The notes under the pieces were generated by a model. The model was given only the letters and a program-made list of their open reading frames with translations, did not search any database and was not told the DNA's origin. From assembly GCF_017654485.1 (NCBI RefSeq), contig NZ_CP061092.1, positions 62,001 to 126,000 on the forward strand: a stretch of DNA of 64,000 nucleotides. The letters run 5' to 3'. Within the stretch, counting starts at the first letter, position 1. Each line of letters opens with the position of its first letter. The position numbers and the translations under genes were made by a program. Shown here piece after piece: positions 1 to 7,081 of the stretch. This stretch comes from Roseomonas marmotae. GTDB lineage: Bacteria; Pseudomonadota; Alphaproteobacteria; Acetobacterales; Acetobacteraceae.

Positions 1-195
1 ATTTTTATGAAGATATTCGAGCTGGAGCATCAGCGGCTCTGGCAGTTTGGCGTTCAGTTGCAGGCGTAGGTCGGGACGTACCTTGGGGTCGAGCCAGGGC
101 AGATCCGGCCGCTGCGGTGACGACGGAGCCGCGGAAGCATCGGCAATGAAGTCCTCAGGCCGCTGGGGACGGCGGCTAGGCATCCTGATAGCCAT
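1..195 (-). CDS. small partition protein, likely ribbon-helix-helix (partial, runs off left edge)
   Basis: Sixty-five codons are visible from an ATG at 195, and the frame is still open at base 1. The start lies 3 bases after the parA stop codon, so the two genes are almost certainly co-transcribed. The first 40 residues are Pro/Arg-rich and look disordered. The following stretch (DLRLQLNAKLPEPLMLQLEY) has the strand-then-helix pattern expected at the start of a ribbon-helix-helix fold. In type Ib partition systems a small RHH protein encoded after ParA binds the centromere repeats and represses its own operon. The RHH assignment is inferred from position and pattern because the fold is cut by the window edge. 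Confidence 0.6.
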   Translation of the reverse strand, partial: MAIRMPSRRPQRPEDFIADASAAPSSPQRPDLPWLDPKVRPDLRLQLNAKLPEPLMLQLEYLHKN

Positions 196-198
196 GAC

Positions 199-846
199 TC
201 AGGCCTTTCCGAACAGCTCGTCATGCAGGAAGGCGATCTCGCTGCAGGCCTTGGGATCGCGGCGCGCCATTTCATCGACGGTAAGCCCCTCACCTGCAGA
301 ATGGTTAAAGGCCGCCCGGAACACGGTCATGGTGTTCAACAGCCGGAAGCGCGGCATTTCCGCCAATACCTCCTGCGCCTCGCGCCGAGCCCGGTCGGCC
401 GCTGTCGGCGGAACCTGGGACAGGACGACAACGGCTCGCAGGTTGTCGTTGAAGCCCTCGGCCAGGGCCACGACTTCCTGCATCTTCAGCAGCGTCCAGA
501 AATCGAAGGAACCCGGCCGCAAGGGCATCAGAAGAGTGTCGGCTGCCAGCATGGCGGCACGGAATTCCTGACTGTCGGCGCCACCTGTATCAACCACGAC
601 GTCATTATAATGGCGAGCCAACTCTTTCAGCTCGACATGCACCTTCCCCCCACGCAGAGAGACGCATGGTACCTGCGGTACTTCGGGATGCTCCTTTCGG
701 GCATCACTCCAGGTCGAGGAAGTGCCTTGGCTATCAGCATCCACCAGGACCGCGCTCCGGCCGAGCGCCTTGCGAGCGACGACCAGATGCGTCGCCAGCG
801 TCGTCTTGCCGACACCACCCTTTTCTCCGCCAACCATTAAAATCAC
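199..846 (-). CDS. parA: ParA-family partition ATPase
   Basis: This 215-residue protein starts with a deviant Walker A motif (GGEKGGVGKTTLA, residues 7-19), followed by VLVDADSQG and a VVVDTGG Walker B-like segment near residue 85. These mark the ParA/MinD family of dimerising ATPases that segregate low-copy replicons over the nucleoid. There is no N-terminal helix-turn-helix extension, and the length fits the short type Ib class, in which DNA binding is left to the small downstream partner. The ATG at 846 is followed upstream by a repeat array (874-889) that may overlap the promoter. A small DNA-binding gene follows directly. Nothing indicates inactivation. Confidence 0.9.
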   Translation of the reverse strand: MILMVGGEKGGVGKTTLATHLVVARKALGRSAVLVDADSQGTSSTWSDARKEHPEVPQVPCVSLRGGKVHVELKELARHYNDVVVDTGGADSQEFRAAMLAADTLLMPLRPGSFDFWTLLKMQEVVALAEGFNDNLRAVVVLSQVPPTAADRARREAQEVLAEMPRFRLLNTMTVFRAAFNHSAGEGLTVDEMARRDPKACSEIAFLHDELFGKA

Positions 847-873
847 GTGGCGACTCCTTCACCCCGACATTAG

Positions 874-889
874 CTAGCTATCTAGCTTT
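874..889 (-). repeat. partition octamer array A (2 units)
   Basis: Read on the minus strand, two adjacent octamers AAAGCTAG and ATAGCTAG occur, with further partial CTA sequence beside them. They share the GCTAG core of the larger arrays at 986-1023 and 1620-1651 but lie in the opposite orientation, 28-43 bases upstream of parA. This fits an operator for autoregulation of the partition operon. Confidence 0.65.
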
Positions 890-908
890 CTTTCTTCGCA
901 TTTTGCAA
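879..908 (-). promoter_or_regulatory. possible parA promoter overlapped by repeats
   Basis: On the minus strand, TTGCAA (903-908) and TAGATA (879-884) are 18 bp apart, a weak sigma70-like pair 33 bases before the parA ATG. The -10 lies inside the octamer pair at 874-889, so a protein binding the octamers would block transcription. This is a motif match by eye only. Confidence 0.35.
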
Positions 909-985
909 GAACCACCTCAGATTCTGTCGGCGCATGTGGGGCAGGATGCCTATCCTTCTTGCTGCACATGGAAGCTCATCCAGTC

Positions 986-1023
986 AAAGCTAGAAAGCTA
1001 GAAAGCTAGAAAGCTAGAAAGCT
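986..1023 (+). repeat. partition octamer array B (4 units plus 6 bases)
   Basis: Four perfect head-to-tail copies of AAAGCTAG occupy 986-1017, followed by AAAGCT. Short tandem direct repeats of 7-8 bp next to a parA/RHH operon are the known architecture of centromeres bound by RHH partition proteins, such as the heptads bound by the omega protein of pSM19035. The centromere role is inferred from this arrangement. Confidence 0.75.
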
Positions 1024-1619
1024 CTTCAACAGCTGGATTCTACAAAAGCTTCTAAGGTCCCGAGGGATGGACAAGAATGATATGTCCCGGCATCGGAGGC
1101 TCCGATGCCGTAGTTCGTGTCCTGCGGCCGTCTCCTGCACAGGGTGCTGCCTGAATCTGAGCGCATAGCGAGCGTATCATCCCGGTTATCGCAATGGCGT
1201 TCGCTGGCACGAAGCTGCTGCCGGATGTAGCCCGCACAAGACACGCCACCACCGCTTCATTTGCTGGGGTGGTAGGGGTGTCTTCAACCACATCGTTGCG
1301 GGTCGACCGGCCGTAAGGGAATGAGCCAGATCGGATCTGGTCGATGATCAATGTCATGATCGCATATGGTCGCCCATGGGAAGACCATCCTCGCGCCACG
1401 GGTATGCGGCCGTCATCCTGATGCTGGCCCATCGCCATGCGCCTGCATCCTGATCAGTAGCACGTTTCGACAGCGCCCCTTCCTCCGATGGGATTCTCCG
1501 TATGACAGAGCATTTCTTGCGGCGGCCCCGTATCAAGAACATGTCCTGAGGGCTCAAGGGGCGGCCGACGTGCCCGCCTGTTCGAGTCTGCCGTTTGTCT
1601 CGCCTTCAACATCTTGGAC
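1024..1619. other. gene-poor interval between repeat arrays
   Basis: No ORF here has a recognisable product. Visible items are the hairpin at 1088-1110 and a smaller palindrome CCAGATCGGATCTGG at 1327-1341 in a GATC-rich patch. The interval is bracketed by arrays B and C and may be part of the replicon's control region. No initiator-binding iterons other than the GCTAG octamers were seen. Confidence 0.4.
1088..1110. repeat. 10-bp perfect inverted repeat, 3-nt loop
   Basis: CGGCATCGGA at 1088-1097 is mirrored by TCCGATGCCG at 1101-1110 with GGC between. It lies in the gene-poor stretch between octamer arrays B and C. No T-run follows on either strand, so it is not a typical terminator. It may be a protein-binding palindrome or a structure belonging to the replicon control region. 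Confidence 0.5.
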
Positions 1620-1651
1620 GAAGCTAGGAAGCTAGGAAGCTAGGAAGCTAG
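1620..1651 (+). repeat. partition octamer array C (4 units)
   Basis: Four perfect tandem copies of GAAGCTAG (1620-1651) are followed by CTTTCTC, so the end also reads as the near-palindrome GAAGCTAGCTTTC. The unit differs from array B by one base (G for the first A). The array lies 60 bp left of the IS66 insertion. Confidence 0.75.
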
Positions 1652-1740
1652 CTTTCTCAATTAAACGTTTAAAAACAACAGATTTCTGAAATACTTCAAT
1701 TAGAAATTTCGTATGCATCCGGCGAGCACCGCGGTCCTGC

Positions 1741-1983
1741 CTATTTGGTATCGCCGGGCTGAGGAGGGGCTTTCCCCGCTACCCGTTCATCCTCGATGAT
1801 CTGTTTCAGGTTATCGATGCCGTCCTGGGTGAATGCGGTCACGCCATCCTCGCCGACGCCGTAGACGTGCAGGCAGCCGTCTTCGGGGAACATGTCGATG
1901 GAAAGGTCGTGCAGCCAGTCTTCGTCCTCACCGAGCAGGGCGGCGACATGGCCGATCGTGAATACGGCCGAGATGGCAGCCAC
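1741..1983 (-). CDS. IS66 accessory ORF, acidic 80-residue protein
   Basis: A GTG at 1983 begins one base after the tnpC stop, giving an 80-residue acidic protein containing AALLGEDEDWLHDLSIDMF and GVGEDGVTAFTQDGI. It lies inside the element's inverted repeats, so it is IS cargo or a fourth IS66 gene rather than a host gene. I recall similar small ORFs beside other alphaproteobacterial IS66 copies, but no function is known to me. A longer reading from 2112 would run through tnpC and is unlikely. Confidence 0.6.
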   Translation of the reverse strand: MAAISAVFTIGHVAALLGEDEDWLHDLSIDMFPEDGCLHVYGVGEDGVTAFTQDGIDNLKQIIEDERVAGKAPPQPGDTK

Positions 1984-1984
1984 C

Positions 1985-3634
1985 TCAGGCTGCCTGGTCG
2001 CGCCGCGCCTGGCGGGCCTGCCAGTTCCAGGGCAGCAGCTCGTCGAGCTTGCTGGCCGGGTGCTCTGCGATTCGGTCCAGCACATCGGCCAGCCAGGCCT
2101 GGGGGTCGACATCGTTCAGCTTGGCGGTGACGATCAGCGAGTACATTGCCGCGGCACGCTGTCCCCCGCGGTCCGAACCTGCGAACAGCCATGACTTTCT
2201 GCCCAGGGCGATACCGCGCAGGGCGCGCTCGGCCGCGTTGTTCGACAGGCATATCCGGCCGTCGTCGAGAAAGCGGGTGAATGCCACCCAGCGCTTGAGC
2301 ATGTAGTCCATGGCGCGCGCCAGGTCGTTCGTGCGTGACAGCCTCGCACGCTGTTCGCGCATCCAGAGCTCGAGATCGGCCGCCAGGGGGGCGCTCAACG
2401 TCTGTCTTACGGCACGGCGCCGCTCGGCACTCTCGCCGTTGATGTCACGCTCGATATCGAACAGGGCGTCGATCCGCCGAACCGCCTCCAAAGCGATGGG
2501 CGAGATCACCCCGGGCGACTTGCCCGCGGCAACGCGCCGGGCGTTCTGCGCCAGATCCGCCAGCGCAAAGAACGGCCGCCGTGCATGCACCCAGCAGGCC
2601 GCCTCCAGGATCGGTCCCGGCTGGCGATTGGCCTCGTAGAGCTTGCCATAACCGCTATAGGCGTCGGCCTGAAACAGCCCGGCATAGTTAGCCAGATGCG
2701 CCTGCGGATGCGTGCCGCCGCGATCGCGCGAGTAGTAGAACATGGCCGCCGGCGCCGCCGTGCCGCCAAATGGCCGATCGTCGCGCACATAGACCCAACA
2801 TCGCCCCGTGTCGGTCTTGCCGCTGGCCAGCACCGGCACGGTCGTATCGTCGCCGTGCAGACGCCCAGCGGCCAGGACATGCGCCTCGAGACGCTGCGAC
2901 AGGGGCGACAGCACCGCGCAGCAGGCCCCCACTTGGTCGGCCAGGGTCGAGAGGCTGAGCGGTACGCTCTCCCTGGCGTAGCGCTCGGCCTGGCGGTTCA
3001 GTGGCTGGTGCTGGCCGAACTTCTCGAACAGCACCATCGCCAGCAGGTTGGGGCCGGCCCAGCCGCGCGCAATCACATGGAACGGCGCCGGCGCCTGGCT
3101 CACCTTCTCGCAGGCCCGGCAGGAGAACTTCTCCCGCACGTGCTGGATGACCTTCCAGCTGCGCGGGATCACCTCCAAGGTCTCGGTGATATCCTCGCCC
3201 AGTTTGCGCAGCCGCGCGCTACCGCAGCACAGGCAGGTGGTGGGCGCGGGCTCGACCACGCGCTCGCGCGGCAGATGGGCGGGAAACGGCTGGCGTGCCG
3301 GGCGCCTGCGGGTGAAGGGTGCAACATCCGTGGTCCGCGCGGCCGCTTGCTCGGCAGCCATCTCGTCCGCGGTCGCGGAGCTCTCCAGTTCATCGAACCT
3401 CAGGGCCAACTGATCGAGCAGCCGCGCGCTGCGCTCCGACCGCTGGCCATAGAGTTGATGCCGCAGCTTGGCGATCTGCAGCTGCTGGTGTGCGATCATG
3501 GCCTGGTCATCGGATGCCCGGGCAGTGGCAATCGCCAGATCCGCCTCAATCTGCAGGGCGTGCGCCGTCGCTGACAGCAGCGCCGCCTTTAGCGCATCGA
3601 TATCGTCCGGCAGGGCATCGGAGGGTCTGACCAC
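1985..3634 (-). CDS. tnpC: IS66 transposase TnpC
   Basis: This is the DDE transposase of IS66, which with TnpA and TnpB moves the element. The usual order is visible: an N-terminal helical region with LRHQLYGQRSERS, a zinc-finger-like CLCCGSARLRKLGEDITE with a second Cys pair (CRACEKV), the catalytic core with RLHGDDTTVPVL and FQADAYSGYGKLYE, and the C-terminal NNAAERALRGIALGRKSWLF motif. The GTG at 3634 gives 549 residues, normal for the family. The open frame extends upstream to 3856 but there overlaps tnpB, so the nearer start was chosen. Confidence 0.9.
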   Translation of the reverse strand: MVRPSDALPDDIDALKAALLSATAHALQIEADLAIATARASDDQAMIAHQQLQIAKLRHQLYGQRSERSARLLDQLALRFDELESSATADEMAAEQAAARTTDVAPFTRRRPARQPFPAHLPRERVVEPAPTTCLCCGSARLRKLGEDITETLEVIPRSWKVIQHVREKFSCRACEKVSQAPAPFHVIARGWAGPNLLAMVLFEKFGQHQPLNRQAERYARESVPLSLSTLADQVGACCAVLSPLSQRLEAHVLAAGRLHGDDTTVPVLASGKTDTGRCWVYVRDDRPFGGTAAPAAMFYYSRDRGGTHPQAHLANYAGLFQADAYSGYGKLYEANRQPGPILEAACWVHARRPFFALADLAQNARRVAAGKSPGVISPIALEAVRRIDALFDIERDINGESAERRRAVRQTLSAPLAADLELWMREQRARLSRTNDLARAMDYMLKRWVAFTRFLDDGRICLSNNAAERALRGIALGRKSWLFAGSDRGGQRAAAMYSLIVTAKLNDVDPQAWLADVLDRIAEHPASKLDELLPWNWQARQARRDQAA

Positions 3635-3692
3635 GGCGAGGATGGATTTACAAAATCCCACCGCCTGCCTCTGAAAACTGCGCCGCCAACCA

Positions 3693-4040
3693 TCACCCAG
3701 CGCAAACTGGCCGGAAGGTGTGGCGCGGGTTCCGCCAGTCGATGCCGTCGAGCATGTAGCCCAACTGAGCGGCGGAAATCCCCACCACCCCGTCGGTTGG
3801 CGAGGGCCACAACAAACGACCCTTCTCCAACCGCTTGGCGTAGAGCGACATGCCAATGCCGTCGTGCCAGACGATCTTTATCAGGTCGCCTCGGCGGCCC
3901 CGGAAAACGTAGAGATCGCCGGCATGAGGGTCACGCCCGAGCGCCTGCTGTACCTGCAGCGCCAGGCCGTTCATGCCGCGCCGCATGTCCGTATGGCCCA
4001 CCGCCAGCCAGACCCGGACACCAGAGGAAACCGGGATCAT
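3693..4040 (-). CDS. tnpB: IS66 accessory protein TnpB (Orf2 family)
   Basis: The 115-residue product starts MIPVSSGVRVWLAVGHTDMR and contains GDLYVFRGRRGDLIKIVWHDG, the signature of the IS66 Orf2 (TnpB) family. Its ATG at 4040 overlaps the tnpA stop by four bases (ATGA), the translational coupling typical of IS66. TnpB is needed for IS66 transposition, though its biochemical role is not settled. Length and frame are intact. Confidence 0.92.
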   Translation of the reverse strand: MIPVSSGVRVWLAVGHTDMRRGMNGLALQVQQALGRDPHAGDLYVFRGRRGDLIKIVWHDGIGMSLYAKRLEKGRLLWPSPTDGVVGISAAQLGYMLDGIDWRNPRHTFRPVCAG

Positions 4041-4432
4041 CCGCGCAATGCCGCCATTACGCGCCGCAACGCGGTGGAGCTGATCGCCTCGCTGACGCGG
4101 ATGACCGTGCCGTCCGGCGGGGCTATTTCGATCCGGCCGGCGGCGATTGTGTCGAGCACCGCCGGTGCAGCCGCCGGTACCACATCGACCTTGGAGGACG
4201 GCGCCGGCAGATCCGTCGTGACCTGCAGCGGCATGAACATGGGGGCAGGCTCGGCCACCAGCATTCCCTGGCGCGCCTGCTTGCGCCAAGCCCACAGCAC
4301 GCTGCGGCTGACCTCGTGCTGGCGTGCCACTACGGCAAAGCACGCCCCGGGACGTTCAGCCTCCGCCACGATCCGGAGCTTGTCCTCCACCCGCCATTGC
4401 CGCCGCCGCTCGACGCCGCTGATGATCTCCAT
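4037..4432 (-). CDS. tnpA: IS66 TnpA (helix-turn-helix, Orf1 family)
   Basis: The 131-residue protein has an N-terminal helix-turn-helix (WRVEDKLRIVAEAE...VARQHEVSRSVLWAWRKQ), a Pro/Ala linker, and a C-terminal segment IEIAPPDGTVIRVSEAISSTALRRVMAAL typical of IS66 TnpA. It is the first gene of the element, reading inward from the right inverted repeat, and is coupled to tnpB. Confidence 0.9.
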   Translation of the reverse strand: MEIISGVERRRQWRVEDKLRIVAEAERPGACFAVVARQHEVSRSVLWAWRKQARQGMLVAEPAPMFMPLQVTTDLPAPSSKVDVVPAAAPAVLDTIAAGRIEIAPPDGTVIRVSEAISSTALRRVMAALRG

Positions 4433-4784
4433 GCTCCAAACCGCCCCCGTCCTTAACGACGCTCCTACGAGCGTCGATAAGATCAGAAGACAGATTTGGC
4501 CCCCTGCCAGAAGGCGGCCGTCACCGGAGGGCTACGAAATTTCTGAATGAAAACTTTTGGTCCGGATGATTACCAAGTCCGCGAGCTTCAAGAAAGCTAC
4601 GCACCCGGCGCCACGAGACCCACCGCCACTGCCACATAAATATTGCCGGTGAAGTCATCTCTATCAGTCGAGCAGGAGATGGCGTGATCATGACCACCCA
4701 TCGTTACACGCCGCGGTACCCACTGAGGATGCCAAGGACATCATGCCGCATGGGGCAATCGCCTGGGCTTCGGCCTGGCCTGGC

Positions 4785-5672
4785 CTAATTCGCGTAGCGG
4801 CGGGTCATGCTGGCGCAGAAGGCCGCGAATTCGTCGATGACCTGCGGCGGGCTGGTATGGTGTGGCGCAATGCCGCGATGCTCCGGCGTGAAGCAGAAGG
4901 TTATGGTGACGTCGAAATCCTGCAGAGCCGTCATCTGCCGGTCGAACCAGCCCAGCGCACCAGGGCGGAAGCTGTCGGCCCAGGAGATGCCGGTACGCAG
5001 GTGCCTGACGCCCAGCCGCTTCAGCCAGGCTACGGCATCATCCAGCCGGTGATCGTGGTAATGGAACCACTGGCAGATGCCCATCTCAGGCGTATGTCCG
5101 GCGAACTGCTCCAGCGCTGGCTTAGGCGACCCGTCCTCCCGCAACAGTCCCATATAGAAGTGCCGGTAGTAGGAAGAGCCCTCTGCCTCGCGGTGCCGCG
5201 TTGTCGCCTCCCAGCTGCTCGGCAGGTCATAGAGGCTGTACCAGAGGATACGCGGGGCCAGACCCTTCAGCAGCCTGGACGTCTTGTTAACGCCCCAGGC
5301 TTGCACTTCCTCCGAACCGAAGGAGGAGACGCCGACCTCGGAAACCCAGACCGGCAGATCCGTCACTGCCTTGATCTCGTTCAGCTTGGCCGGCCATTGG
5401 TCGATCGGCCAAAGGTTCCAGTCGAGCGGGAACCCATGCACGGCGACCGCGTCCATCTGCGCCAGCACGCCACGCTGCTCCATCTTCATAATGAAGACAG
5501 GGTCGATAGGGGAGATGCCACCCAGGACCCTGGTGATACGGGAGTTCTCGGCACGGATGGCCTCGCCCGCCAGCCGCGCGGTGTCCGCGAAGATGGACCA
5601 GTCCGGGTCGATCTCCGGGTCCCAGTGCGACTTGTTATTAGGCTCGTTCCAGATCATCGCGGCTTTCATCAT
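4785..5672 (-). CDS. clan-A (GH39-like) glycosidase in apparently circularly permuted order
   Basis: The 295-residue protein begins MMKAAMIWNEPNN, with the acid/base motif NEP at Glu10, and has a second catalytic-type glutamate in VWVSEVG (Glu112). In clan-A TIM barrels these lie at the ends of strands 4 and 7. The parts normally preceding strand 4 are at the C-terminus instead: GICQWFHY (about 198-205), GVRHLRTGISW (221-231), DVTITFCFTPEHRG (254-267) and a helix ending MTRRYAN. The ATG overlaps the last base of the methyltransferase stop, so the gene is complete. No signal peptide is seen, so it is probably cytoplasmic. It is last in a four-gene operon with inositol-phosphate synthase; substrate unknown. 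Confidence 0.75.
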   Translation of the reverse strand: MMKAAMIWNEPNNKSHWDPEIDPDWSIFADTARLAGEAIRAENSRITRVLGGISPIDPVFIMKMEQRGVLAQMDAVAVHGFPLDWNLWPIDQWPAKLNEIKAVTDLPVWVSEVGVSSFGSEEVQAWGVNKTSRLLKGLAPRILWYSLYDLPSSWEATTRHREAEGSSYYRHFYMGLLREDGSPKPALEQFAGHTPEMGICQWFHYHDHRLDDAVAWLKRLGVRHLRTGISWADSFRPGALGWFDRQMTALQDFDVTITFCFTPEHRGIAPHHTSPPQVIDEFAAFCASMTRRYAN

Positions 5673-6433
5673 CAGCCGGGGGTCCTCGCAGGATAAACGG
5701 CGGCGGCACCGCTGGCCGGCATGGCGCGGCGACAGAGATAGACCTCGGGATCGGGGTTCTGGAGGATCTGGAATCCGCTGTTTCGCAGCATCGCCTCGGC
5801 GCAGGCACGGTTCGGCACCCACCAGTTGGTCGAATCCCCGGCGTAGCGATGCTCGATGAACTGCATGCGAGGAAGGTCGGGACGCTCGAACGGCGCAGTG
5901 TCGGTGAAGGCGTAGTTCTCCGCAACGGGCCCCACCTCAGCGCTACCGCGCTGCATGGACTGGAAGAGCAGCAGGTCGCGCGCCACATGCTCGTGGATCA
6001 GGTCCAGCGCCAGCAGCGGATGGCGCAGGTGATAGAGCACGCCCATGAAGATCACGAGGTCGAAGCGCTCCCCCAGCGCGCCAACATCATAGACTTCCAT
6101 CTGCCGGAATTCGATCTCCTGGTTCAGGATGCGGGCGGCGAAGCGAGCCTGTTCCAGATACCGCTCGTCATGATCGATGCCGAGTACTCGCGCCGCGCCG
6201 CGCCGCTTCATCTCCAGCGCATAGAAGCCGCCGTTGCAGCCGATATCGAGCACGCTCAATCCCGTCATGTCCTGCGGCAGGACATGGGAAAACTGTTGCC
6301 AGAACTGCCCGGGGTGATTGCCCAGCGGGTGGTCGGGTGCCGTCCAGACGCCGTTGAGATCGATGTTGTGGAACCATTTGCCCAGCGCGGCCACGCCGGC
6401 GCGCACCGCGTCCTGCGAAGAATGCACGGTCAT
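5672..6433 (-). CDS. CmoB-like SAM-dependent methyltransferase
   Basis: This 253-residue class I methyltransferase has motif I VLDIGCNGGFYALEM (about residues 61-75), the acidic loop GIDHDERYLEQA, and FDLVIFMGVLYHLRHPLLAL, which resembles the tRNA wobble-uridine carboxymethyl/methyl transferases (CmoB, DUF1698). The conserved NWWVPN segment near the C-terminus also fits that group. Because it is embedded in a sugar-nucleotide and glycosyltransferase cluster, a small-molecule or glycan acceptor is more likely than tRNA. The ATG at 6433 overlaps the phosphatase stop and its own stop overlaps the glycosidase start, so translation is coupled. Confidence 0.82.
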   Translation of the reverse strand: MTVHSSQDAVRAGVAALGKWFHNIDLNGVWTAPDHPLGNHPGQFWQQFSHVLPQDMTGLSVLDIGCNGGFYALEMKRRGAARVLGIDHDERYLEQARFAARILNQEIEFRQMEVYDVGALGERFDLVIFMGVLYHLRHPLLALDLIHEHVARDLLLFQSMQRGSAEVGPVAENYAFTDTAPFERPDLPRMQFIEHRYAGDSTNWWVPNRACAEAMLRNSGFQILQNPDPEVYLCRRAMPASGAAAVYPARTPG

Positions 6434-7071
6434 GCCGGCTCTCCCTTTTCCATTGCCACATGGCCATTGGCGGCGAGATGCGCCACATCGTTCAAGCCCA
6501 GAAGCTTGCCGCCTCCTGGCCAGAGCGCCAGGGTGCTGACCGAGGCCGGGCTGACCTCCAGCCGCTCATAAGCCTGCAGCGGCAGGCTCAGGAGATGCAG
6601 AACCGCCGCGCGAATGATCTCGGCATGGCTGATCAGGGCGACGCGCCCCTCCGGGTGCCGCGCCTGAAGGCCTTTCAGCAGCGCGACGACGCGCTGCCGC
6701 ACCGCCGACATCGCCTCACCGCCCGGCGCCACGGCATGGTCGCGGTCGCTGTTCCACGCCCGCCAGCGTGGATCGGTCTCCAGCACCGTGAAGCCCAGCC
6801 CGGTCCATGCGCCGAAATCAACCTCTTCGGCTTCGGGGGCAGGGACCGGCTCCGGTCCGCCCGGTTGCGCGATGGCCGCGGCCGTCTCCCGGCAGCGTTG
6901 CAATGGGCTGGTATAAAGGGCGTCGAGCGTCCCTGGCGGGAAGCGGCCGGCCAGCCGGGCGGCCTGCCAGCGCCCGTGCTGGCCGAGCGGGACTCCGGGC
7001 ATCCTGCCGCAGAGGAGGTCGCCTACGCGGTCATGCGCGGCATGGCGCAGCAGGAACAGGGTCAGAGCCAT
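6430..7071 (-). CDS. histidine phosphatase family protein
   Basis: The 213-residue protein carries the phosphoglycerate-mutase-type motif LLRHAAHDR with His10 as expected nucleophile, an SPLQRCRETA segment, an acid region EEVDFGAWTG, and a second histidine in VALISHAE (His149). The usual RHG triplet is RHA here. The family removes phosphate from small molecules and sugars. Position directly after inositol-3-phosphate synthase suggests dephosphorylation of inositol phosphate or a derivative, which is inference. The start at 7071 lies 10 bases after the synthase stop. Confidence 0.85.
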   Translation of the reverse strand: MALTLFLLRHAAHDRVGDLLCGRMPGVPLGQHGRWQAARLAGRFPPGTLDALYTSPLQRCRETAAAIAQPGGPEPVPAPEAEEVDFGAWTGLGFTVLETDPRWRAWNSDRDHAVAPGGEAMSAVRQRVVALLKGLQARHPEGRVALISHAEIIRAAVLHLLSLPLQAYERLEVSPASVSTLALWPGGGKLLGLNDVAHLAANGHVAMEKGEPA

Positions 7072-7081
7072 CGCCGCGGCG

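Larger units (their letters stand above)
1711..4535 (-). mobile_element. complete IS66-family element with 8-bp target duplication
   Basis: The element is 2825 bp. Its ends are imperfect inverted repeats: GTATGCATCCGG on the left, and GTAGCCCTCCGG when the right end is read inward. The octamer GAAATTTC occurs directly outside both ends (1703-1710 and 4536-4543), the 8-bp duplication expected for IS66. It carries tnpA, tnpB and tnpC plus an 80-residue ORF after tnpC. All frames are open, so it may be active. Removing it and one GAAATTTC restores a continuous non-coding sequence, so no gene was disrupted. Confidence 0.93.

Noticed and set aside
1327..1360. GATC-rich patch considered as a replication origin with DnaA or methylation sites
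   Set aside because: Only a few GATC sites and no DnaA boxes or initiator gene; not enough to call an origin.
1052..1438. 128-codon open frame on the minus strand between repeat arrays
   Set aside because: No ribosome site, no recognisable motif and several competing open frames in the same interval; typical of GC-rich non-coding DNA.
2585..3574. 329-codon plus-strand frame inside the IS66 transposase gene
   Set aside because: It is antisense to tnpC and low in informative motifs; a shadow of the high-GC coding strand.
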